Source: CAVVNN01 sp963838035 (GTDB lineage: Bacteria > Actinomycetota > Thermoleophilia > Solirubrobacterales > 70-9). Taken from it: 64,000 nt of DNA. The position numbers were made by a program, and so were the translations under genes. Every line of letters starts with the position of its first letter. Within the stretch, counting starts at the first letter, position 1. Below, one piece after another: positions 43,341 to 55,169 of this stretch. The stretch is taken from positions 124,001-188,000 of the forward strand of contig CAWIPM010000006.1 of assembly GCA_963838035.1 (NCBI GenBank), in the 5' to 3' direction. The notes below the pieces were generated by a model that saw nothing but the letters and a program-made list of their open reading frames with translations, was not told the DNA's origin and did not search any database.

Positions 43341-43464
43341 GGCGCGGGCCTGGCTGGTCACGGGGCCGGTCGGGCGGGGGCTCTCCTTCGCGATCGACTT
43401 CGCCGTCGCCGTGCGCACCGGGCTGGCGCGCCGTCGAGATTCGTCTAGGGTCTCGCGCCGGTGA
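43324..43464 (+). CDS. Small basic protein (46 aa) between ctaG and tig
   Basis: GTG 43324 opens a frame giving VSLPDRARAWLVTGPVGRGL, then SFAIDFAVAVRTGLARRRDS, ending at TGA 43462. Its stop overlaps the GTG of trigger factor by three of four bases (GTGA), and its start lies 17 bases inside the ctaG-like gene. The motif ARAWLVTGPVGR followed by an amphipathic helix looks conserved to me in related genomes, but I cannot verify this. Function is unknown. Confidence 0.5.
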   Translation: MSLPDRARAWLVTGPVGRGLSFAIDFAVAVRTGLARRRDSSRVSRR

Positions 43465-44843
43465 AGACCACGGTCACAGAGCTCCCCGATTCGCGGGCGC
43501 GGGTCGAGACGGAGGTCCCCGCCGCCGACGTGGAACGCGCAATGCAGCGCGCCGCCCGGACGCTTGCGCGGGAGATGCGGATGCCGGGCTTCCGCAAGGG
43601 CAAAGCGCCCCCGTCGCTGGTGATCCAGCGGCTCGGCTTCGGCTCCGTGCTCCAGGACGCGATCCGCGAGGGGTTGCCCGAGTGGTACGAAAAGGCGTTG
43701 CTCGACTCCGGGGTCAGCCCGGTCGGCGACCCCAGCATCGAGATCGTCTCGGCGCCGGAGGCCGAGGGAGAGCCGCTCGCCTTCAAGTTCGAGGTCGGCG
43801 TGCGCCCGCAGGCAAAGCTCGGGGAGTACAGGGGCCTCGAGGTTGGGCGCCCCGAGACCGAGGTCCCCGACGACATCGTCGACCGGGAGGTGGAGCGGGT
43901 TCGCGAGAGCTTCGCCCGCCTCGAGCCGGTCGAGCGCGCCGCCGCCGAGGGTGACGCTCTCCTCATCGACTTCGAGGGCATGATCGACGGTGAGGCGTTC
44001 GAGGGAGGCAAGGCCTCCGACTACCTGCTGGAGCTGGGCGGCGGCCAGCTGATCGAGGGCTTCGAGCAGCAGCTAGCCGGCGCCGAGCCCGGCGATGCGC
44101 GCGAGGTAAAGGTCACCTTCCCCGCCGACTACCACGCCGAGCATCTGGCCGGCGCCGACGCCGTCTTCGCGGTCGACGTGAAGGAGGTGCGCGAAAAGAT
44201 CCTGCCCGAGCTCGACGACGACTTCGCCTCAGAGGCCTCCGAGTTCGACACGGTCGAGGAGCTGCGCGACGACATCCGCTCGCGCCTCTCGGAGGCGGTG
44301 GCCGAGCGGGTCGAGCAGGACTTCCGCGTCGCCGCGCTCGACGCCGCGGTGGAGAACGCGACCGTCGAGCTGCCCGACGAGCTCGCGGCTGCGCGTGCGA
44401 CCGAGCGCTGGGAGCGGGTCGAGCGACAGCTCGCCGGCCGCGGCATGAACCCCGATGCCTATCTTCAGATGCAGGGGAAGACGCGCGAGGAGGTGATCGA
44501 GGAGTCCCGCCCCGACGCCGAGCTGGAGCTGAAGCGCGAGGCGGTGATCGTCGCGATCGCCGACGCCGAGGGGGTCGAGGTCTCCGAGGAGGAGATGGTC
44601 GAGGCGCTCGAGCACACCGCCGAGCACGAGCGGACGACGCCCGAGAAGCTGCTGGCGCGGTTGCGCGAGGACGGCCGCGATTCGATGGTCCGCGAGGACA
44701 TCAGGGCGCGCAAGGCGATCGACCTCGTCGCCGAGGCGGCGAAGCCGATCGCGATGGAGCAGGCCGAGGCGCGCGAGAAGCTTTGGACTCCGGAGAAGGA
44801 GCGAGAGGCGGCGGGCAGCCTCTGGACCCCCGGCTCCGACTGA
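43461..44843 (+). CDS. tig: Trigger factor
   Basis: The 460-residue ribosome-associated chaperone has the binding-domain loop signature [12 protein letters not shown] near residue 45. The FKBP-type peptidyl-prolyl isomerase domain ([20 protein letters not shown]) and a long helical C-terminal domain rich in Glu/Arg follow. It folds nascent chains at the ribosome exit. GTG 43461 is the start, coupled to the small upstream ORF. clpP follows after 43 bases, the usual tig–clpP–clpX order. Confidence 0.95.
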   Translation: MKTTVTELPDSRARVETEVPAADVERAMQRAARTLAREMRMPGFRKGKAPPSLVIQRLGFGSVLQDAIREGLPEWYEKALLDSGVSPVGDPSIEIVSAPEAEGEPLAFKFEVGVRPQAKLGEYRGLEVGRPETEVPDDIVDREVERVRESFARLEPVERAAAEGDALLIDFEGMIDGEAFEGGKASDYLLELGGGQLIEGFEQQLAGAEPGDAREVKVTFPADYHAEHLAGADAVFAVDVKEVREKILPELDDDFASEASEFDTVEELRDDIRSRLSEAVAERVEQDFRVAALDAAVENATVELPDELAAARATERWERVERQLAGRGMNPDAYLQMQGKTREEVIEESRPDAELELKREAVIVAIADAEGVEVSEEEMVEALEHTAEHERTTPEKLLARLREDGRDSMVREDIRARKAIDLVAEAAKPIAMEQAEAREKLWTPEKEREAAGSLWTPGSD

Positions 44844-44886
44844 GCCTCGCGCAGGCACACCGGACGCCTTCTATAGAGTGCGGGCC

Positions 44887-45471
<585 letters not shown>

Positions 45472-45518
45472 TCATTCCGGCCGGCTGCTCTGCTCCGCGA
45501 GAGCGTAAGGAGTCAGAC

Positions 45519-46073
45519 ATGGATACGCGCTCGCTCCTGCCTCCGCGCCGGCCGGGCCGCCGGTTGTTCGGGCTGTCGGCTCTCCTGCTCTTTCTCCTCA
45601 TTCCCGGTGGGGTCGTTGCGAAGATCGCGTCTCGCGATGGCGGAGTGTCGTACTACGGCCACGTGTTCCCGGTGCAGGGCCCACACGGGACGCGGGGGCC
45701 GATCGGGGAATTCGGGGCACCACGCAGCGGCGGCCGAACCCACGCGGGCTTTGACATCGTCGCCGCGTGCGGGACCGAGCTGGTCGCCGTCAGGGGCGGC
45801 CGGGTGCTCCGCGCCGGCTATGACCCGATCCTCTACGGCAACTACCTGCTGATCCACGGGGCAGGCGAGCACCGCAGCTACTTCTATGCCCACATGCTCC
45901 GGCCGGCGCTGGTCCACAGAGGCGAGAGGGTGTGGACGGGGGAGCGAGTCGGCGCGGTGGGGGAGACGGGCAACGCGATCACGGTCGGCTGCCACCTCCA
46001 TTTCGAGATCCACGTTCACGGCGTCCCGATAGACCCTGAGCCGTCTCTTCAACGCTGGGACCGTTACAGCTGA
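45519..46073 (+). CDS. M23 family metallopeptidase (LytM-type)
   Basis: The 184-residue secreted protein has a signal/anchor helix (LFGLSALLLFLLIPGGVVA). The M23 zinc site is complete: HAGFD (His and Asp) and HLHFE (His pair), within TVGCHLHFEIHVHG. Such peptidases cut peptide crosslinks in peptidoglycan or serve as scaffolds when degenerate; this one looks catalytically complete. An intrinsic terminator follows 34 bases after the stop. Confidence 0.88.
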   Translation: MDTRSLLPPRRPGRRLFGLSALLLFLLIPGGVVAKIASRDGGVSYYGHVFPVQGPHGTRGPIGEFGAPRSGGRTHAGFDIVAACGTELVAVRGGRVLRAGYDPILYGNYLLIHGAGEHRSYFYAHMLRPALVHRGERVWTGERVGAVGETGNAITVGCHLHFEIHVHGVPIDPEPSLQRWDRYS

Positions 46074-46107
46074 TATGGACGCCCATTTGTCAAGTCCCCA
46101 ACCACCA

Positions 46108-46130
46108 AAGGCCCGCTGAGAGCGGGCCTT
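46108..46130 (+). terminator. Rho-independent terminator after the M23 gene
   Basis: AAGGCCCGCT and GCGGGCCTT form a GC-rich stem of nine pairs with a GAGA loop, followed by CTTCTT. It ends the clpP–M23 transcription unit and stops read-through into the IS110 remnant. The tail is short in T but typical for high-GC genomes. Confidence 0.8.
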
Positions 46131-46344
46131 CTTCTTGGCCCAGGAGGCGGCGGTCGGCCTGGTGCGCGACTCGCGGTCAGGCTGATATGCGCGGGTTGGC
46201 TACCGCAGGACCGGGTTTCGTCATAGCGCCCGCCGTCTAGAATCGAGCGTCGCCGCAGGGCGGCTGCTCGATAGCTGAATCGCGGATGCGCTGCGCGAGG
46301 GACCGAGCTCCGCCGCCTCCTGGGCCAAGCAGTGCTTGGTGGTC

Positions 46345-47458
46345 TCAGTTGGCGGTCGACACCGCCCAGCAGAAGCCGGCCAGCTCCCTGGCAACGGCGA
46401 CCGCGCAGAGGGTGCGGCGCTTGCCGCGCTCGGCATCGAGGCGCACCCAGCTGCGGTGCAGGCGCTGCTGGGCCTTCCAGGAGATCGCGCAGACCGCCTG
46501 GGGCTGTCCCTCCTGGCGGCGTCGGAGCTCGCGGCCTTTGCGCGGCGCGCGGCGGTAGTGCCAGGCGGCCTCGACCAAGAGGCGGCGGGCGCTGGCGGGA
46601 GCCCGACTTGGTGATCGAGCCCTGCCGGCGCTTCTCGCCCGTCGTGTTGCTCCGAGGGCACCAGGCCGAGGTAGCTCATCAGCTGCGCGGGGCGCTGGAA
46701 GCGCTTGAAGTCGCCGACCTCCGCGCAGAGTCCGAGGGCGGAGAGGGTGTCGATGCCGCGCAGGCGAACGCAGGCGAGCGACGACGTCTGCTTCCAGGGG
46801 GATCCCTCGACGAGGGAGGCCATCTGGGACTCGAGGCTCTCGCGGCGCACCAGCAGGGAGTCGATCGCGCCGATCCCGTCGAGCAGGACCGACTGCGCCA
46901 CCGGCTCGGGCAGCTCGACCCGGCCGCAGACGCAATCGAGGTGGCGCTGGGTCCAGTTGTTGCCATCGAGAGCGGAAGGTCGTGGCGCAGCAGCAGCTTG
47001 CCGAGCGCGGTGGCGAGCCCGCATCAGATCGCCGCGGACGTCCTCGTCGCGCCCTCACCAGGTCGGCGCATCGCCTCTTCGCCTGGCGTCGGCACCCGCA
47101 CCGCGTGCAGGCCGCCGATCATCAGCAGGCGCACCAGCCGCTCGGCGTCGCGGCGGTCGGTCTTGACCCGATCCTGAGTAGGCCGCTCGATCTTGCCCGG
47201 GCGGCCACCGTGCAGTCGATGCCCCTCGCTGCAAGTTCCCGCGCCAGCCCGAAGCCGGTCGGCCCGGCCTCATGAGGCGACCCGCACCGGCGCCGGCAGT
47301 CCGGCGCAGAACCCCGCGACCTGCTCGGTGGCGCCGCCCATCCTCCGCACCGCCAGCTCGCCCGACTCCGAGTCGGCGAGGGCCGCGACGACCTTCGCGG
47401 CGTGAACATCGAGAGCGCCACCCACGTTCGCTAACCTGAGCCATGTCGGCACCCCCAT
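46345..47458 (-). pseudogene. Decayed IS110-family transposase
   Basis: Successive pieces in changing frames spell an IS110 transposase. These are GALDVHAAKVVAALADSESG (RuvC-like start), AGPTGFGLARELAARGIDC, an RDAERLVRLLMIGGLHAV-type stretch, LDGIGAIDSLLVRRESLES, and the C-terminal domain IDTLSALGLCAEVGDFKRF with QLMSYLGLVPSE. The end is WHYRRAPRK...LAGFCWAVSTAN. At least four frame breaks show it is inactive. Two perfect hairpins lie just upstream of its start (47472–47519). The element separates clpP–M23 from clpX. Confidence 0.85.
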
Positions 47459-47471
47459 GATTGCGGTCCTG

Positions 47472-47519
47472 CGCCGAGGCCATTCCTCGGCGACAAACCC
47501 GCGCATCTCATGCGCGGGT
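47472..47519 (-). other. Tandem perfect hairpins upstream of IS110 transposase (possible bridge-RNA relic)
   Basis: CGCCGAGG/CCTCGGCG (47472–47492) and ACCCGCGCAT/ATGCGCGGGT (47497–47519) are perfect stems of 8 and 10 pairs with 5- and 3-base loops, four bases apart, directly 5' of the transposase. IS110 elements carry a structured bridge RNA in the non-coding end next to the transposase start. The half-stem ATGCGCGGGT is repeated at 46187–46196 on the far side of the relic. The link to bridge RNA is inference. Confidence 0.4.
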
Positions 47520-47581
47520 GCCGACCTTCACGACCGGCGTCGGATTAACCCAGGCGCTCAGGTGGGCGGTGACCATAGGGT

Positions 47582-48037
47582 CTAGACGTCGAGCTCGTAC
47601 ACGATCCATGTCGAGCGCTCGGCGCCGGTCGAGTCGTAGAGGCGCTGCGCTGTGACGTTGCCGGGGGCGGTTGCCCACTCGAGGTGGTGGGCGCCTTGCT
47701 CTCGGGCGATGGAGGCGCTTGCGCCGATCAGGGCGCGGCCGACACCGCGACCGCGGGCGGCCTCGACGACGTAGAGGTCGTTCATCAGGGCCGTCTCGGC
47801 GGGGACGAGAGAGGTCAAGGTCCAGTGGAGGCAGGCGAATCCGAGCGGTTCGTCCTCGCCCCAGGCGCCGAGCAGAATGCCGTCGTCGCTGGGCGCGAGG
47901 AAGCGGCGGAAGAAGGCGCGGTTTCGCTCCTCGTCGATGTCGGCGACCTCGTAGAAGCGCTGGTAGGCGGCGATCAGCGGCAGCAGCGCCCCGAACTGCT
48001 CCTGCGTGGCCGGTTCGATGCGTGCGCTCGTCGCCAC
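47582..48037 (-). CDS. GNAT family N-acetyltransferase
   Basis: The ~151-residue enzyme has the acetyl-CoA pyrophosphate loop in NDLYVVEAARGRGVGRALIG, preceded by LGFACLHWTLTS and followed by HHLEWATAPGNVTAQRLYDS, the beta-bulge/C-terminal GNAT pattern. GTG 48037 (VATSARIEPATQEQ) is preferred; the frame is open to 48118. It would acetylate a small amine or a protein N-terminus. It is divergent from clpX, whose leader overlaps any longer N-terminus. Confidence 0.82.
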   Translation of the reverse strand: MATSARIEPATQEQFGALLPLIAAYQRFYEVADIDEERNRAFFRRFLAPSDDGILLGAWGEDEPLGFACLHWTLTSLVPAETALMNDLYVVEAARGRGVGRALIGASASIAREQGAHHLEWATAPGNVTAQRLYDSTGAERSTWIVYELDV

Positions 48038-48196
48038 AGTTGAAAGATAGGCCAGCCGCGCCTGGTTCTTCGCGCTCAGGGGAAGGGACAGCCGCGGCGG
48101 CGAAGTAAACGACCCCACAAGCCCGGCTTGTCGGTCCCTCTAAGCTGTTCGGGCGGCCGGGAAGTCAACGAACCGCCCCGCAAGGAGGGGATTCCG

Positions 48197-49483
<1,287 letters not shown>

Positions 49484-49491
49484 ACCCCGGC

Positions 49492-49536
49492 CGATGGGCC
49501 TGAAAGCGACCGTATAGGTCGCTTTCAGGCCCATCG
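49492..49536 (+). terminator. 20-bp perfect hairpin after clpX
   Basis: CGATGGGCCTGAAAGCGACC and its exact complement enclose the loop GTATA, giving 20 uninterrupted pairs nine bases after the clpX stop. There is no T tract. It is likely a bidirectional or factor-assisted terminator, or an RNA processing/protection stem, between clpX and valS. Confidence 0.7.
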
Positions 49537-49569
49537 AGATCGTGTGGGCCACACTAGACTCGCTCGCTC

Positions 49570-52133
49570 ATGGTTGGCGAGCGGCTTGAGGCATTGCGGG
49601 AGCGGACGCGCTATGACCCTTTGGAGGTCGAGGCGGCGGGTGTTCGAGGAGTGGATCGAGGGGGGCTACTTCCACCCTGTCGCCGAGGGCACGCCCGGAG
49701 CAGAACTTCTCGGTCGCGATCCCGCCCCCGAACGTGACCGGCGCCCTCCACATGGGGCATGCCCTGAACGGCTCGATGCAGGACGCGCTGGTGCGGATGA
49801 ACCGGATGCGCGGCCGCAACACCCTCTGGATCGCTCGGCACCGACCACGCCGGCATCGCCACCCAGGCGGTGGTCGAGAAAGGGTTGCGCGCGGAAGGGA
49901 TCTCGCGCCACGAGCTCGGCCGGGAGGAGTTCGTCGAGCGCGTCTGGGCCTGGAAGGAGGAGTACGGCTCGCGAATCGTCGAGCAGTACAAGCGACTCGG
50001 GGCCTCATGCGACTACGAGCGCGAGCGCTTCACCCTCGACGACGGATATGTGAAGGCGGTCTACCGCGTCTTCAAGCAGCTCTTCGACAAGGGCTACATC
50101 TACCGCGACAACTACATGGTCAACTGGGACCCCGGCTCGCACTCGGCGATCTCCGATCTCGAGGTCGAGAACCGGGAGGTCGAGGACACGCTCTACTCGA
50201 TCGAGTACCCGATCGAGGGCTCAGAGCGGACGCTGACCGTCGCGACGGTGCGCCCGGAGACGATGCTCGCCGACACCGCGGTCGCGGTCAATCCCGGTGA
50301 CGAACGCTATGCCGACCTCGTCGGCAGGCACTGCCTGCTGCCGCTCGTCGGCCGCCGCCTGCCGATCATCGCCGACGAGCACGTCGACCCCGAGTTCGGC
50401 ACCGGGGCGCTGAAGATCACCCCCGGCCACGACCCGAACGACTTCGAGATCGGCCGCAAGCACGGGCTCGAGGAGATCGGCGTGATCGGTCCCGATGGGC
50501 GGATGACAGAGGAGGCGGGGCGATTCGCGGGGATGACGGCGGCCGAGGCCCAGGTCGCGGTGGTGGAGGCGCTGCGCGCGGAGGGGAGGCTGGAGGCCGA
50601 GGAGCCCTACGTCCACTCGGTCCCCTTTTCCCACCGCTCCGGCGAGCGGATCGAGCCGCTGATCTCGCTGCAGTGGTTCTGCCGCATGGACGAGCTGGCC
50701 AAGCCGGCGATCGAGGCGGTGGAGCGGGACCAGGTGCGGATCGTTCCGGCTCAGTGGAAGCGGGTCTACCTCGAATGGATGAGGGAGATCCGGCCCTGGT
50801 GCATCTCGCGCCAGCTCTGGTGGGGGCACCGGATTCCCGTCTGGTACTGCGATGCCTGCGATGAGACGTTCGTCGCCGAGCGGCCCCCCGAGCGCTGCGG
50901 CGCCTGCGACGGCGAGCTGCGCCAGGAGGAGGACGTACTCGACACCTGGTTCAGCTCGGCGCTCTGGCCCTTCGCGACGCTCGGCTGGCCCGACGAGACA
51001 CCGGAGCTGGGGGCCTTTTACCCGACCAGCTTCCTCACCACGGCGCGCGAGATCCTCTTCCTCTGGGTCGCGCGGATGATCATGATGGGACTGGAGTTCG
51101 CCGGCGACGTGCCCTTCCGCGACGTCTACGTCCACTCGGTGATCCAGGCCCGCGACGGGCGGCGGATGTCGAAGAGCCTCGGCACCGGGATCGACCCGCT
51201 GGAGGAGATCGACGTCCACGGCGCCGACGCGCTGCGCTTCGGCCTGCTGGCGATGTCCTCGACCCAGGACGTGCGCTACTCCGACGCCAAGGTCGAGCAG
51301 GGGCGGATCTCGCCAACAAGCTCTGGAACGCCGGCGCGACTGATCCTGCTCAACGCACGTCGAGCAGGGCGGTAGCCGCCGCCCCGACCGGGTCGAGGAC
51401 CGCTGGATCCTCTCGCGGCTGGAGCGGACGATCGCCTCGGTGACCGAGCTGCTCGAGTCCTATGACTTCGCCCACGCGGTCCAGGAGGCCTACTCATTCT
51501 TTTGGCGCGAGCTCTGCGACTGGTATCTGGAGATAGTCAAGCCTCGCCTCTACGAGGGCGAGGCGGAGGTCTCGGCGACGCTGCTCTGGGCCCTGGAGCG
51601 CATCCTGGCCCTGCTGCACCCGATCATGCCCTTCGTCACCGAGGAGATCTGGTCCCATCACCCGGCGCGCCGGGGCCACCTCGCCGTGCACCCGTTCTCC
51701 ACGGCCGATGAGTCGCTGTTCGATCCAGGCGCCGAGGCCGACGTCGAGGCTGGGATCGAGTTGACCCGTCGCCTGCGTGCCTGGAGGGATCTGGTCGAGG
51801 TGCCTGTGGCGAGCGTGCTTGCGGCCCGGGTCGAAGGAGCCGAGCCGCAGGAGTTCGTCGGCCGCCTGGCTCGCTTCGAGTTCGGCGGCGAGAGCAACGG
51901 TGGGGATCCGGTCGCCTCGGTCGGGCCGGTGAGGGTGCTGCCCTCGGCGGAGATCGATGCCGAGGCGGTCGAGTGGCGACTCGAGAAGCGCCGCGCGCAG
52001 TTGCGGGCCGAGGTCGATCGCGCCGAGCGCAAGCTCGGCAACGAGGGATTCGTCGCCAAGGCGCCGCCTGAGGTCATCGAGGAGGAGCGCGGCAAGCTCG
52101 AGCGCTACCGCGCCGAGCTCGAGGAGCTCGGAA
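49570..52133 (+). CDS. valS: Valyl-tRNA synthetase (multiple frameshifts)
   Basis: Joined across about six single-base indels (near 49635, 49697, 49832, 51305, 51330 and 51365), this gives a normal ValRS. It has RYDPLEVE...[11 protein letters not shown], the HIGH motif as [14 protein letters not shown], the editing domain ([16 protein letters not shown]), [21 protein letters not shown] as [13 protein letters not shown], the anticodon domain, and the C-terminal coiled coil [20 protein letters not shown]. It charges tRNA-Val. Most breaks are one extra G next to C, suggesting sequence error, because the protein is essential. The coiled coil reads into FolC without a stop. Confidence 0.85.
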
Positions 52134-53387
52134 TAGACCCCGAGGCCTACCTGGACTCGCTCGAGCCGATCGGCTGGAAGCTCGGCCTGGAGCGGATGCA
52201 CAAGCTGACGACGCTGCTGGGCATGCCCCAGCACCGCTTCGCCTCGATCCACGTCGTCGGCACCAACGGCAAGTCCTCGGTTACGCGGGCGATCGCCGCG
52301 CTGCTGGAGGCCCACGGGGTGAGCGCCGGCGCCTGCGTCTCGCCCCATGCCTCGCGCTGGGCGGAGCGGACCTTGATTCACGGCGAGGAGATCGGCGCCG
52401 GCCGAGTTCGCCGCCGCGGTCGAGCGGGTTGCCGAGGCGGCCGAGACGGTCAATCGCTCGCTCGAGGACGGCGAGGCGGTAACCCAGTTCGAGGCCGCGA
52501 CCGCCGGCGGCTTCGTCGCCCTCGCCGACGGCCCGCGTTGAGGCTGCCGCGATCGAGGCGGGGCTGGGGGGAAGGCTCGACGCGACCAACACGATCCCCT
52601 CGCTGGTCACCGTGCTCACCTCGATCGGCCTCGACCACACCGAGTGGCTCGGTGAGAGCGAAATCGAGATCGCGGGCGAGAAGCTGGCAGTGCTGCGCGA
52701 CCACTCGACGCTCGTGATCGGGAAGCTGAGCCCGCGCGGTAGACGCCCTCGCGGAGCAGGTCGCGGCGGAGCGAGGCGCGCGGCTGGTGCGGGCGGCCGA
52801 GCGCCCTGGGCCAGAGCTGCGCCTGCGCGCAGCCGGGCCCTTCCAGCAGGCGCAACTTCGCCGTGGCGCTGGCGGCGGCCGAGGCCTTTCTCGGAGGACT
52901 CGACCCGGCCCGCGTCGCCGAGGTCGCCGCCACGCTGACGATTCCCGGCCGCCTCGAACAGGTCGGCGAGGCCCCGCCGACCTTCATCGACGCCGCCCAC
53001 AACCCCGACGGCGCCGCCGCCCTGGCCGAGGCGCTGCCCGCGCTCGCCGCCAACCGCCCCGTCGTCGGCTGCCTGGCGATACTTCGCGACAAGGACGCCG
53101 CCGCGATGGCCCGCGCGCTGGCCCCCGCGCTCGACCGCGCCGTCTGCACCGAGCTGCCCGCAGAGGCGTTGGATCGGCAGGGAAGGCCGGGAGCCGCCTC
53201 TCACTCGGCCGCGGAGCTGGCGCGGATCTGCGCCGAGGCCGGCCTTCCGGCCGAGCCCGAGCCGGACCTGCCCACGGCATTGCGGCGGGCTCGACGGCTC
53301 GCCTCTCCGGATGGGGCGCTGCTCGTCACCGGCTCGCACTACATGCTGGCTCCGGCGCGATCCGTGCTTCGTCTGTGGGAGGATTGA
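52134..53387 (+). CDS. folC: Folylpolyglutamate/dihydrofolate synthase FolC (multiple frameshifts)
   Basis: The product, joined over four indels (near 52395, 52535, 52735 and 52850), has EAYLDSLEPIGWKLGLERM, the P-loop HVVGTNGKSSVTRAIAALLE, the Mg/ATP block AAIEAGLGGRLDATNTI, LTSIGLDHTEWLG and the C-terminal IDAAHNPDGAAALAEALP. It adds glutamate to folates. The first part is in frame with ValS and has no start codon before ATG 52197, so either it is fused or its start was lost by an indel. The 3' half (from 52863) is clean and ends in LRLWED. Confidence 0.85.
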
Positions 53388-53390
53388 GGC

Positions 53391-53510
53391 GTGGATCGCA
53401 GCGCAGGATCCGAACTCCTCTCGATGATGGCCCTGGTCGCCGGGGTCGTCGCCTTGGTGATCCTCGTCTTCTTCGGCGTCGGCTACCTGTTCGGGAGGCT
53501 GTTCCTCTGA
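53391..53510 (+). CDS. Small single-pass membrane protein (39 aa)
   Basis: GTG 53391 follows GGGAGG by ten bases and opens a 39-codon frame. The peptide (VDRSAGSELLSMMALVAGVV, then ALVILVFFGVGYLFGRLFL) is one hydrophobic helix with a short soluble N-terminus. It fills the gap between folC and the zinc-ribbon protein and ends 65 bases before it. Function is unknown. Confidence 0.55.
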   Translation: MDRSAGSELLSMMALVAGVVALVILVFFGVGYLFGRLFL

Positions 53511-53574
53511 CGGGTTTCGCGCGGGTTTGTGGAGAAGTAGACTGCCCGCGCTCTCCCCGGTCGCCCCCCCAGCT

Positions 53575-54198
53575 ATGTCACTAGCGATCTTCGGCATCAG
53601 GAGCAGCGGCCTCAACTTGGCCGTCTCCCTGTTCATCCTGATGTTCGTCGTCGTCTGGCTGGCGCTGATCGTCTACACCTACCTCGATGCCAAGCGCCGC
53701 CTCTCGGATCCATTCCTGATCGCCTGCGCGACGATCGCCTCCTTCTTCCCCTACATCGGGACGTCCGTCTACCTGATCGTGCGCCCGCCGGAGTTCCTCG
53801 AGGACGCCCACGAGCGCGAGCTGGAGATCAAGGCCGCCGAGCTGCGGGTGCGCCAGCTGAGCGAGGCATCCTGTCCGAACTGCAAGTACCCGGCCGAGAA
53901 GAACTATCTGCGCTGTCCCCAGTGCCAGCGTCGTCTCAAGGACCCCTGCCCGAGCTGCGGCAAGCCGGTCGACCCACGCTGGGCGCTCTGTCCCTACTGC
54001 GAGACCGCCCTGCCCGAGCGCCAGCGGCGGCCGCGACGGAAAGCCGAGCCCAAGGCACAGCCGGCCGCCCGCAGGAAATCACCGTCTTCCGCCCAGAAGG
54101 AGCCGGCCACGCGTGCCGCCACAGAAGAGGCGGCAAGCCCCCAACGACAGCAAAGGAGCAAAAGCCGTGAGCCGGACCCTGATCCTCGTCAAGCCTGA
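53575..54198 (+). CDS. Membrane-anchored zinc-ribbon protein
   Basis: The 207-residue protein from ATG 53575 has one or two N-terminal helices ([20 protein letters not shown], and a shorter one near [17 protein letters not shown]). A coiled stretch follows, then two zinc ribbons, [18 protein letters not shown] and [18 protein letters not shown], and a Lys/Arg/Ala-rich tail. The double CxxC ribbons suggest nucleic-acid or protein binding near the membrane. The 3' end overlaps the ndk start by 32 bases. Confidence 0.78.
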   Translation: MSLAIFGIRSSGLNLAVSLFILMFVVVWLALIVYTYLDAKRRLSDPFLIACATIASFFPYIGTSVYLIVRPPEFLEDAHERELEIKAAELRVRQLSEASCPNCKYPAEKNYLRCPQCQRRLKDPCPSCGKPVDPRWALCPYCETALPERQRRPRRKAEPKAQPAARRKSPSSAQKEPATRAATEEAASPQRQQRSKSREPDPDPRQA

Positions 54199-54574
54199 CG
54201 CCTTCGAGCGCGCCCTCACAGGTGAGGTGATCGCGCGCTTCGAGCGCAAGGGCCTGCGCATCGCCGGATTGAAGACGATGCGGGCCGACGAGCCGATTGC
54301 CAACCAGCACTACGCCGAGCACACCGACAAGCCCTTCTTCGGCGAGCTGGTCTCCTTCATCACCGGCGGCACCCTGGTCGCGATGGTCCTCGAGGGCAAC
54401 GATGCCGTCGCCGCCGCCCGCCAGCTGATCGGGGCGACCAACCCGGTTGAGGCTGCGCCGGGGTCGATCCGCGGCGACTTCGCGCTGGAGGTGACCTTCA
54501 ATATGGTCCATGGGTCGGACTCCGACGAGTCCGCCGAGCGCGAGATCTCGATCTGGTTCCCCGAGCTGGGCTAG
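54167..54574 (+). CDS. ndk: Nucleoside diphosphate kinase
   Basis: The 135-residue enzyme from GTG 54167 (RBS AAAGGAG eight bases upstream) has [19 protein letters not shown], the [11 protein letters not shown] block and the active-site His in [20 protein letters not shown] with the nucleotide-binding [10 protein letters not shown]. It transfers phosphate among NTPs. It starts inside the end of the zinc-ribbon gene; maf follows after ten bases. Confidence 0.95.
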   Translation: MSRTLILVKPDAFERALTGEVIARFERKGLRIAGLKTMRADEPIANQHYAEHTDKPFFGELVSFITGGTLVAMVLEGNDAVAAARQLIGATNPVEAAPGSIRGDFALEVTFNMVHGSDSDESAEREISIWFPELG

Positions 54575-54584
54575 CGCCTCGGCG

Positions 54585-55169
54585 ATGAACGTCGTCCTGG
54601 CTTCGGGGTCGCCCCAACGGAGCGAGATCCTTCGCAAGCTTGGGGTCGAGTTCGAGGTCGCGATCCCCGGAGTCGAGGAGCTGACTGGAGGGGATCCCGA
54701 GGTCGAGGTCGTCGAAAACGCGCGGCGCAAGGCGATGGCGGCAAGCCGCGATCTCCCTCGCTCCACGCCACCCACGCGAGTGACGATCGCCTGTGACACG
54801 GATGTGGTTCTGGACGACAGGGCACTCGGGAAGCCCGCTGACGAAGCTCAGGCCAGGGAATACCTCGACCGGATGTCGGGGCGACCCCATCAGGTCTTGA
54901 GCGGGTTGGTGGTCCTGGTCGGAGACGAAGAGCGCAGCGGCTTCGAGCGAACCACCGTCGTCTTCAGGGAGCTCTCCGATTCGGAGAAGGAGCGGTACGC
55001 CGCATTCGGGGAGTGGCGGGGGCGGTCGGGGGGCTACGCGATCCAGACGCTCGGCTCGACCCTGGTGGCGCGGATCGAGGGGAGCGTCTCGAACGTGGTG
55101 GGGCTGCCCGTCGGGTTGCTTGCCGAGCTGGCGCCGGAGCTGTTCGAGCGGGGCAGATCAGCCTCGTAG
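54585..55169 (+). CDS. maf: Maf family nucleotide pyrophosphatase
   Basis: The 194-residue protein has the Maf signature NVVLASGSPQRSEILRKLGV, ACDTDVVLDDRALGKPAD, and GYAIQTLGSTLVARIEGSVS near the end. It removes modified or non-canonical NTPs, or acts on dTTP/UTP, to prevent their incorporation. ATG 54585 starts directly at the conserved N-terminus. It is followed in the opposite direction by the HD-GYP gene, with a 12-base overlap of 3' ends. Confidence 0.9.
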   Translation: MNVVLASGSPQRSEILRKLGVEFEVAIPGVEELTGGDPEVEVVENARRKAMAASRDLPRSTPPTRVTIACDTDVVLDDRALGKPADEAQAREYLDRMSGRPHQVLSGLVVLVGDEERSGFERTTVVFRELSDSEKERYAAFGEWRGRSGGYAIQTLGSTLVARIEGSVSNVVGLPVGLLAELAPELFERGRSAS

